Below are positions 55,890 through 64,000 of a stretch of DNA of 64,000 nucleotides, piece by piece. The translations under genes were made by a program, and so were the position numbers. Under the pieces are notes generated by a model, which made no database searches, had not been told where the DNA came from, and saw only the letters and a program-made list of their open reading frames with translations. The stretch lies in NCBI RefSeq assembly GCF_003576645.1, contig NC_044920.1, forward strand, positions 22,366,063-22,430,062, given 5' to 3'. This DNA is from Ipomoea triloba. Taxonomy: Eukaryota; Streptophyta; Magnoliopsida; Solanales; Convolvulaceae. Numbering within the stretch: position 1 is the first letter of the stretch; the number at the start of each line of letters is the position of its first letter.

Positions 55890-57607
55890 ATTCAAAATAA
55901 CTTGTTTACTTGAAAGTATACTGATGTAATGATTACTAATTTTAAAAATATTTTTAAAAAAAATATTAATTAAAATTAAAAAAAAATGAATTGCCTGAGA
56001 TAAATCGTCCCATGACCAAGAAACGAAGGGATGGTCTCAATTTTAGTTGGTGGAAAAAAAATTACTCAGATTATGGTTTCTATTGTTCAATTCGATTTAG
56101 AAAGATAACAAATAATGAATATACCTTTAAAAATGAATAAATAACTAGAATTTTGTTATTTATATCTGTGTAATTAAGAAATTTTCATGAAAGTAAAATA
56201 GTCTGGTCATATTTCTTTTTCCAAGCCTTGCATAAAACAAAATGCTACCTTTTGTGCAGAATTTATTTTCCTCAATTTTGAGGAATTTATTTTTCAACAA
56301 TATAAAACTATGTAATCCTTTAGAAAATGTTTTCCATCTAATCATAATCAAACACTCCCTAAGTGAAAAATGAAATATTTACAGGCAATTTAATTTCGTT
56401 TTTGTCCCTGATTTTTTGGCTTTTGATTCACCACTTCAAGATACAAACGTTATATCATGAAACTGGTCCAAAATGATGGCTATCTTTGATAGCATGGTTT
56501 AATAGTTTCACAGTAATGAAGCTTTTTGTAATTCTCTTAAAAATTTTTTAAAAATCGTGATAGTGGTGCTTGCAGTGTATCGCCCAGCGGGCACATATAA
56601 CGGGATTTAATTATTATTTTTTTAAATGTTTGTCAAAATATTTTTTTTCTTTTTTGTCCCAAAAATTTCAAGTTAACGGTGTTGCTCTTAGAGCAAGTTC
56701 GTCAATGATTTATTTGGATTTTTTTTATGATATGAATGTAAGAGAATGTGAGATGGAGCGTAGAGAATAGATGAGAGAGAGTATTTTGATTTTGCAGAAC
56801 ATATGATTTTTTGTGTGCCCACAAAAGATTTTTTAAAAAAATATTACTATAATGCGTCGCAAGCACCAATTGCACTCGCTGGGTGCGTTAATCTTTTTTA
56901 TTTTTTAATTTACTTTCTGTCAGATTCTTTTTCTCTTTTTTATCCATTTTTCCTTTTACCCTCTATTCTATGTGGAATAAAAATATGACAAAAGTCTTCA
57001 ATTGATGAGGATACTCTTATTAGCATTCTTTATGTCAGTAGTACTCAAAAAAAAAAAAAATTAGCATTCTTTATCACACTATAATAATTGAGGATTGACA
57101 TATTTAGTTCAACTTCTTTAATTTTGCATCATTACATTTTTTCTTTTTTTTTTTGTTTGTCACGATATAATTAGTCTTCTATTTAAAATTTCGTTGTTCA
57201 ACATTTAACAAAGAAAGCGAACAAGCAATCTAATCATTCAAGTTTTTGCCACAACATGTAACTTATCACGCACTCATAAGTTCTTATAATTTAATGATAA
57301 AATTACATGTAAACCATCATTATTAAATCATAAAATGATAGAAATTTAAATAGAGACTAATTGTGATAAGTAAATGAAAATCAAAGATGTAATAATACCA
57401 AATTAAAATGGTAAAAATAAATGTGACAATGTTATCATAGTTGATGGCTAAAATTGAAATTTGCTTCCAAAAAAAATTTAAAAAAAATTGTATATAAGTT
57501 ATAGAGTTGCCCCCATACGTCCCCTTCAAACCAAGGGATTAAATTTATAACTCAATAAATAATTAAATGATTGATTTTTATTTTTATCTTTAAAAAAATG
57601 AAATAAC
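55890..57607. other. AT-rich spacer, no gene seen
   Basis: Several homopolymer runs (57047-57060 A, 57147-57156 T). Short frames here have no domain. Confidence 0.5.
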
Positions 57608-57617
57608 TATCATTTTA

Positions 57618-57742
57618 GTCAATGACCTGTGATCTAGTGGCAAGAAGTGTCCCTCCCAAATAACTCATTGTGCTTCAATAGGTTGAGAAAATAGTTTTGA
57701 ACAGATACTACATTGCAACAGAGTCAATAGTACTAAAAAAAT
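57618..57742 (+). mobile_element. tRNA-derived SINE, family S (diverged)
   Basis: A 125-bp copy with a perfect 10-bp target duplication tatcatttta (57608-57617, 57743-57752). It keeps the A-box-like gatctagtggc, the body ttcaataggttgagaaa and the tail cattgcaacagagtc with A run. The region of the B box is deleted. Confidence 0.8.
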
Positions 57743-58168
57743 TATCATTTTATTTTTACATAGAAAAATTGGCAAATTATGCTGTGGACCCAGGTCCACC
57801 TTGCAACGTGGACCTAGGTCCAAAACTACGTCGTTTTTGTCTTTTTTTTTTTTTTAAAATTAGTAAACATATTGCTGAATATAGAGTTGTCCAAAAATGT
57901 GTGAATGTAGAGTATAGAAATCGTGAATGTAGATTTATGATTGTGTGAATGTAGAGTTGTCCAGAAATGTGTGAATGTGGAGGTAATTTCAAATTGTGAA
58001 TATGGAGTATAGAAATCGTGAATGTAGAGTTATGCATGTGTGAATATGTAATAGAGTTAAGAAGTTCTAGCTACTTGTAGTCTTGTAATGTGTGAATGTG
58101 GAGATAGGACTTGTGAATATAGAGTTTTGAATGTGTTAATGTGGAGTTTACAAATTGTGAATGTAGAG

Positions 58169-58342
58169 TAGGGGTGTAACTGAGCCGAGTGGCTCGTGAG
58201 CTGCTCACGAGCCGCTCGGTCAAAGCTCAGCTCGAGCTCGGTCAAATTCGAGTTCGAACCGAGCTCGAGCGGCTCGTTTAATAATCGAGCCGAGCTCGAG
58301 CTCTAATGTCTTAGGCTCGTGGCTCGATGAGCCGCTCGCGAG

Positions 58343-58381
<39 letters not shown>

Positions 58382-58606
58382 NNNNNNNNNNNNNNNNNNN
58401 NNNNNNNNNNNNNNNNNNNNNNNNNNNNNNNNNNNNNNNNNNNNNNNNNNNNNNNNNNNNNNNNNNNNNNNNNNNNNNNNNNNNNNNNNNNNNNNNNNNN
58501 NNNNNNNNNNNNNNNNNNNNNNNNNNNNNNNNNNNNNNNNNNNNNNNNNNNNNNNNNNNNNNNNNNNNNNNNNNNNNNNNNNNNNNNNNNNNNNNNNNNN
58601 CGCGAG

Positions 58607-58684
<78 letters not shown>

Positions 58685-58981
58685 TATTATAGTTTATTTT
58701 TAATTGAACATGAATTTAAAATCAAACAGGTTAAATTCGAGTTTAAAATCGGATTCGAACTTGAGTTTGAGCATGAATTCGAGCTCAAATTCAAGATCGA
58801 GCTCGAACAATCGAGCTGCTCGAGCCGAACTCAAGCATCTCGAAAATTGCCGAGCTCGAGCTCGAGCATCAATTTTCAAGCTCGATCGAGCTCGAGCTCA
58901 AACTCGAGCCGAGCCTTCCTTAACGAGCTCGAGCTCAAGCCACCCTAGGTTCGAGATCGGCTCGGCTTGTTTACACCCCTA
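58169..58981. mobile_element. Nested hAT-type element rich in gagctcgagc
   Basis: Ends TAGGGGTGTAAC and, inverted, TAGGGGTGTAAAC, with a perfect 8-bp duplication atgtagag (58161-58168, 58982-58989) of the host GW ladder. Both halves are dense in gagctcgagc and gctcgagccg words and form long inverted repeats. The centre is TA repeats and an assembly gap. Confidence 0.8.
58382..58600. other. Assembly gap (219 N) between TA runs
   Basis: TA repeats lie on both sides (58346-58381 and 58610-58678), and the phrase ctcgcgagc occurs before each, so the gap lies in a duplicated, palindromic TA-rich core. True length is unknown. Confidence 0.95.
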
Positions 58982-59294
58982 ATGTAGAGTATAGTGTATG
59001 TGAATGTAGAGTATATTTACTAAACATATAATCCTGCAATGTGTGAATGTGGAGTTTACAAATTGTGAATGTAGAGTATAGTGTATGTGAATGTAGAGTA
59101 TAGTGTATGTGAATGTAGACCCAGGTCTACTTTACAAGGTGGACCTGGGTCCACGACATAACAACCCTAGAAAATTAGACCCTACTTCCCGGCCCCTGGC
59201 CCAATTAGATGGTAGATGGTAAATTATATCACGGTAACTTAGCAGTCTCTAGGTAACTTAGCAGTCTCTTAGGTGAGAGGACCAATGTCTGATG

Positions 59295-59687
59295 CAGGGC
59301 CAGATTTTGGGCTATGTAAGCTGGGCTACAGCATAGGACTCCAAATTTTAGAGGGCCCAATATTTAATTTTTACCTAACTAGTTATGGCATTTAAAAATA
59401 ACAAGTTTACAATTAATTTTAAAAGATTATAAATGGAGAAATGGTAAAAATGCAAGTTTATTGTATCTCTTGCTTGCTGCCCCAATTTTGTGCATGTCCT
59501 CCTTTACATTTTTTTTTTCTTTTAAATCCTTTTGTCTTTCTCTTTGCACACAACAACATTTTACCACATTATTATTATTATTATTATTATTAGAAAAAAT
59601 TACGGTATTGTTTTTAAACATTATACTTTTGGTAAGGCCTCATTTATTTACTAGAACGGGGTCACAAAAATCTAAAAACCAGCCCTG
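59295..59687. mobile_element. hAT-type remnant with 8-bp TSD
   Basis: A 393-bp element with ends CAGGGCCAGATTTT and, inverted, CAGGGCTGGTTTTT, flanked by gtctgatg (59287-59294) and atctgatg (59688-59695). Related to 40855-41094. Confidence 0.75.
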
Positions 59688-59695
59688 ATCTGATG

Positions 59696-60392
59696 TATCA
59701 CATTAAGTGCAACTCTCACACTGCTAATGTCAGGTCTCGCCCACAATCTACCACCTAACTCCCATCCACTTGAAGCCTGTTTTAAAGCTTCAGTGACATT
59801 CTTAATCCTAACTTCTCAATTGATTTGCAATTCTTACCTCTCAATTGCCATTTCAACTCTCCCAATTTGATTCATGCATGCAAGTGAACCAACCAAGGAT
59901 TAGGGGCAGTATTATATATATTCAATGGAACTATGTGGAATAGCTAGTGTATGTTGAGTCGTCAGGGTGAAGTTGTGCATGCTTTATTACAGGCAGCCTA
60001 CACTACATAAATTCTTTCTGCCTTCTATAGTCAACTGATTTTGGCATGTGTAAAAACTAAAAATAGATTATCCCCACAACCCATACTTGTTAGTGTTTTT
60101 GTTGCATTTTCCTGCATGCCTTCAGTAGCCTTTACCTGCACCAAAAATATAGCCAAGAGAGGCATTTAATTTATTGGATGGCAAGTTGGTTGTCTGGTTT
60201 TTATGTGTTGAATGAATGAGTGCAATAATTGAAGGATATTTATGCTCTGTCTCAACTAAAAAGTTAGCCTTTGTGGTACAGAGATTTGAACCCATGACTA
60301 TTTTGCATGGAGTTGGCTCTGATACGAAATTAAAGGATGTGCTAGCTCTGTCTTAATTAAAAGGCTAATTAAGCTGATAGTTGGATTGCACG
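59696..60392. other. 3' flank of the MADS-box gene, no other gene
   Basis: No coding sequence or element recognised. Confidence 0.5.
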
Positions 60393-60398
60393 TTTATT
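60393..60398 (-). terminator. Poly(A) signal of the MADS-box gene
   Basis: AATAAA on the minus strand, about 22 bases after the stop codon at 60420-60422. A favourable sequence; the close spacing makes it a candidate only. Confidence 0.4.
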
Positions 60399-60419
60399 TT
60401 TATATATTAATTATATGAC

Positions 60420-62129
60420 TTACCCAAAGTCTGATGCTCTTGACATGACATCAAAGTTTTGAGGGGGCTCAGGCTGGCTTAACTGGAGATCTATGGGGCT
60501 AAGTGAATCCCCACAGAAGGTGAAATCAGATGTAGTAGTTGTTGTATTATTCTTGGTCACTGCAGCAGCATCTGGATCCCTTGTGCCATAAGCCTGAAAC
60601 AATATAATGAAATCAACCTCTTTCTGATGTATCTGCCATTTAAGAATTGAAAGCCAGAAATTGTTTAATTTATTGCCTCAAGTTTCATACTAGATTAGTG
60701 ATGTATATATAAGAATACCTTTCTGTACAGTTCCGAATTTTCTTGTTGAATGAGTTTTACCTTCTTATACAGTTCCAGATTTTCTTGATGCATGATAGTC
60801 CCCTGTATGAGTTCGATCAATAAAAATAAAAGTTATTTTCTCTCTTTTGAAAGCTATTTAGACTACAATTTACCTTTCGGGTTAGCTCTTCAATCTCATT
60901 AATTAATATCTGTTCCTGTAAAAACCAGGAAAGAAATTAAAGGGCCTCAATTTGTAAACATGAATTCTTCTGTTATTGAAAACTATCTAGTCAAAGTTAC
61001 TACAGACCTTTTTGGCCCGGATGCCCTTTAAACTCATATCCAGTTTGTTCTCAAGATTCTGTAGATCTTTAACACTTAAACCATACAGTTCTTCTCCCAT
61101 CAATTGCCTGGTTTTATGAAATGACAATGTGATGATGAGTTAGATAGCTAGGTGTTCATATATAACAGATTCCTCAATATTTGTATGCATATATAAATAT
61201 GTATTACCGATGATTTTGTTGGAGGCTGTGTAGTTCTTTCCTCAAATTTGTTGCTTCCCTTTGCCAAAACTAATAATAACAAGTGCAGATATAATGCTCA
61301 TGAATACATTGTGGTAGGAGGTAGCCCTTCCTTCTTAAGTAATCATGCATATATAAATGAAAAATACTTGGTTTGAACCGGTCAGCTATAAGCAACCTAT
61401 GCTAGTTTACTTCATTGTGATCCTTTACCGGTTAGGGTCACAAGGCGAGATTTACCTAGTGCACACTCTCGATAGTAGCTGTAGTTTTTCTCATCACCCA
61501 AAAAATAAATAAAAAATACATGTACTCCCATTTTTACTCCTTATTTCAAAATATATGATTTAGACAACTTTCTCTAGAACCCACAAGATGGGGATGTCTT
61601 ATCAAAACTTGTCATATTAGAGCATTCTCAATAGGAATTTTTATGTTGGTTTTTGTAGAGCTAAAATCTGGTGGGTATAATTTTTAATGATGCGAATTTT
61701 GATTTTTTTTCTTGGTTCTTTCTTGCAAAGACCTTGATTTTTGCAAAAAAAAAAAAAAAAAAAAAAAAAAAGACCAATGAGCGCGCTTTGAGTGCACTGT
61801 GCATCCGCTAGTTAGAGCGCGCACTTCAAAGTGACCATCAGCTAGCCGCCACTCTGAAATTTTGACTATTTGTTTCTTAAAAAAATTCTCAGAATCTTTT
61901 ATTGTTTACTTTTCTTTTTCTATTCCTTTTTTCTCTCTCCTTCCTCTCCTACATGACTTCCTAAAAACTAACAAAAAAAACCCCTAACTATTGACGTTAA
62001 TTCCATACAATAGAACTCTATATAAATGGCGATATGATCTATTGCCATACCTTGAGTTCTGATGTTGAATCCTGCAGTTGCTGGCTTTGCTCTTTCGTCT
62101 TATTATATCCTTCCATAATTGCTTTCATG
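60420..62129 (-). CDS. MIKC MADS-box factor, AGL17/ANR1 clade (partial)
   Basis: Minus-strand exons 62129-62051 (79 nt), 61269-61208 (62), 61107-61008 (100), 60915-60874 (42), 60802-60719 (84) and 60593-60420 (174), all with GT-AG introns. The 79-62-100-42 sizes are those of plant MIKC genes. The product starts in the I region ([14 protein letters not shown]) and covers the K domain ([43 protein letters not shown]) and a C-terminus ending [18 protein letters not shown] and [10 protein letters not shown] are typical of the AGL17 clade, which includes root regulators such as ANR1. The MADS DNA-binding exon is not in the remaining 1.87 kb, so the first intron runs past the right edge. The total of 541 nt requires an exon 1 of length 3n+2, as usual. 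An in-frame GTAAGT at the stop codon is a possible alternative donor. Confidence 0.9.
61370..61505. repeat. SINE-like repeat in the MADS-gene intron
   Basis: Contains tttgaaccggtcagctata, ccggttagggtcacaaggcg and gatttacctagtgcac phrases, related to 54358-54560 and, more weakly, to the repeats in the STR2 introns. It lies between exons 61269-61208 and 62129-62051. Confidence 0.5.
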
Positions 62130-62164
62130 CTGCACTCAAGTTGGAAACCACAAACAAATCCATC

Positions 62165-62249
<85 letters not shown>
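62165..62249. repeat. (AAT)n followed by (ATT)n
   Basis: About 18 AAT units run straight into about 10 ATT units, forming an inverted repeat that starts 36 bases upstream (minus-strand sense) of the 62129 exon. Confidence 0.95.
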
Positions 62250-62250
<1 letters not shown>

Positions 62251-63513
62251 ACAGATAAAGGTTTAAAAAAGAAACTTTTGAATACTCATTCCATCTCTAT
62301 TCCTTTGACCAATTGATGAATCAAACATTGGAATACATGTCCTAACTCTATTCATTAAGCAAATTACCAACTAATTGAATAGAATTAATATTCTATTTCT
62401 TGTCTATTTTATTTTTTTTTGTGGAATAACATTCCTATTCCTTCAAAATTCATTTTATAAATCAAATATGCTGTAATATGAATATGATGAATAAGTCTTG
62501 TGTAAAGATGTCTCACGTGAGACATTTAATATTTGTTAGTTCAAATGTACTAGCTATATATAATAATTTTGTCTAGCATTATTATATTCAAATTGCAATG
62601 TGTAGAATTATATACACATATATGAACTTTTTAAAGGCATGTAATATGATAGTATTCATATTACAAATCAATTATTATACCATAGACCCTAACTGACATA
62701 TGATTCATTTTTTGTATATTGAAAATTCATTTTTAGTACATTGAATGTTAATTTTTTAAGGTTAATTTTTTTGTATACTACTAAAAATAAATTTTTAATA
62801 TATTAAAAATGAACATTAATCAATGGTCCACAAATAGTTTAGGCTAGAAAATGAAGCCATCCAAGTACGTAGAATCTAAAAAATCTATGTGGTGTTTAAT
62901 TTGGTTCAATAAATGTTTTGAATTATTGTAACATTCTCAGAAATTTCACATAATTAATCTAAGAATGTGAGAGTAATGTGATTCTCATGAATATTAAAAA
63001 AAAAAAAAAAAAAAACACACACACAATTTGAAAATCTCACATTTCCTATCACGAACTCACATCCTTTTGAACCAACCAAGGAAATATAATATAATAATAT
63101 TACAATATTCACATTCCTAAGAGTATGTGAGATAATTTGAACCAAATGCCTTCGAGCCAAATATTTAAATTTAATTAAAAAAAAAAAAGGAAAAGGGAGG
63201 CAAAGAGTCAACTATCTTTTCTCTCACACACACTCTATTATGTTTATTTAGTGGAATATGTTCAGGCTTAACCGCCAATAGGTATGGATCTCATTGATGG
63301 ATATCCTTTAATTTATTATCATTGATTTAATTAAATATGATAACTAAGCATTATGACTTGTTAAATATAATGTTAACCCCACTTAAGAGTGATCTAAAAA
63401 TATTTATGACCTGTACTTTGAGTACAAAGGTCATTTATAAAATAGTGATTATAGACCCAAGTCATATGATAAACTTTTCATGGGCTCCTATTCCCTGAGA
63501 GAGAATTAAAAGG
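62250..63513 (-). other. First intron of the MADS-box gene
   Basis: AT-rich intron sequence, no exon found. A GW-like fragment is at about 62665-62835 (ttattataccatagacc ... atggtccac, interior of aaaattcattttt words). Confidence 0.55.
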
Positions 63514-63774
63514 CAATTGTTATACCATTGACCATAGTTCATATTGCATTGTAAATATTGATATAAAAATTTTGTACTTTCCCTTAATACATTATGTACC
63601 TAAAGTTAACAGTTATGTAAACAAATAACTTGATAATTAACCTAATGGGGTCGCTCAGGTGACAAGTAAGTTCTCTTTATAGAGAAGAATTTCGGAGGAA
63701 TCCGGATTCGATTCCGCTTGGGCTAGATACCGATACAGAATCTACGTAGACCCTGATCCATGGTATAATTTGTC
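63514..63774. mobile_element. GW-type element with SINE-like interior
   Basis: A 261-bp element with left end caattgttataccattgacc and right end gatccatggtataatttgtc, flanked by attaaaagg (63505-63513) and attaaaggg (63775-63783), 8 of 9 identical. Its right half has a tRNA-like head (ggtcgctcaggtgac, then ccggattcgattccg as B box), so a SINE was probably captured or nested. Confidence 0.6.
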
Positions 63775-63783
63775 ATTAAAGGG

Positions 63784-64000
63784 TTACCACTCTCTCTTTT
63801 AGACAATTTTTGAAGGTTAAACACGCACACACGGTAGTTCTAGAAGTATTTGATCATCAATAATAATTCATCACTGACTCAAGTAAGTTTCGATTTTAAT
63901 TTATTCTTATAATTTAACACGAAATCTTTAAGTTTATGTGATTGTTTCCTAAACCAGATTATCCCGGCCCAACAAAAATTTCTCGTCTTAGTTTTCATTA
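63784..64000. other. Right edge, MADS-gene intron, nothing seen
   Basis: No exon or element recognised. Confidence 0.5.

Larger units (their letters stand above)
57771..59167. mobile_element. GW element interrupted by a hAT element
   Basis: Same family as 22369-22901, which it matches almost phrase by phrase: ends ggcaaattatgctgtggacc and, inverted, gggttgttatgtcgtggacc. Flanks tagaaaaatt (57761-57770) and tagaaaatt (59168-59176) are a 9-bp target duplication with one A of length difference. Without the nested element (58169-58981) it is about 580 bp of gtgaatgtagagt ladder. Confidence 0.8.

Noticed and set aside
58327..58680. Frame of Ile-Tyr repeats across the N gap.
   Set aside because: Translation of TA repeats and unknown bases.
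60120..60145. A further 3' exon of the MADS-box gene (acceptor-like ttggtgcag on the minus strand).
   Set aside because: Joining the GTAAGT donor at the stop codon to this acceptor gives the same Gly-stop, so it adds no coding sequence and is not needed.
62078..62266. Frames encoding poly-Asn and poly-Ile.
   Set aside because: Translation of the (AAT)n/(ATT)n microsatellite in an intron.

Overview
This is plant nuclear DNA, from a dicot by its genes. It is AT-rich, its genes have short GT-AG introns, and its spacers are full of nested transposable elements: SINEs, a LINE-like retroposon, copia and gypsy remnants, solo LTRs, hAT, Mutator, CACTA, Tourist-like and probable Helitron pieces. I lean weakly towards an asterid such as Convolvulaceae, but cannot prove it. 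The symbiosis genes point to a host of arbuscular mycorrhizal (AM) fungi.

Layout. 1-18.8 kb holds no host protein gene. It has one nuclear tRNA-Gln(CUG), a decayed Ulp1-type transposon gene, a decayed copia reverse transcriptase, several LTRs, and copies of a 2-2.5 kb repeat called R1 here, one of which carries a perfect T-rich minisatellite. 19.1-21.1 kb (+) is a three-exon GTE-type bromodomain/NET gene. 21.1-31.2 kb is transposon-rich spacer. 31.2-35.1 kb (+) is a three-exon half-size ABCG transporter, best read as STR2. 35.1-50.4 kb is again only transposable elements. 50.5-54.3 kb (+) is an eleven-exon symbiosis receptor kinase (SYMRK/DMI2/NORK). 60.4-62.1 kb (-) holds the last six exons of an AGL17-clade MIKC MADS-box gene, whose MADS exon lies beyond the right edge.

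The central result is that STR2 and SYMRK, two genes of the AM symbiosis, are consecutive host genes in the same orientation. From memory they are also neighbours in Medicago truncatula. SYMRK acts in root symbiosis signalling; STR2, with its partner STR, works at the periarbuscular membrane in lipid supply to the fungus. The STR2 upstream region carries an exact CTTC-type 10-mer of AM-induced promoters.

The SYMRK gene is unusual. Its malectin-like ectodomain is followed almost directly by the membrane span: the GDPC motif and all leucine-rich repeats are absent, while the kinase is intact. It also needs one GC-AG intron.

A second theme is a family of short non-autonomous Mutator-type elements, called GW elements here. 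They have 9-bp target duplications and ends containing a GTGGACC core. Copies sit in both STR2 introns, on the SYMRK side and elsewhere. Their ends are shared, but their interiors are built from different short repeated words.
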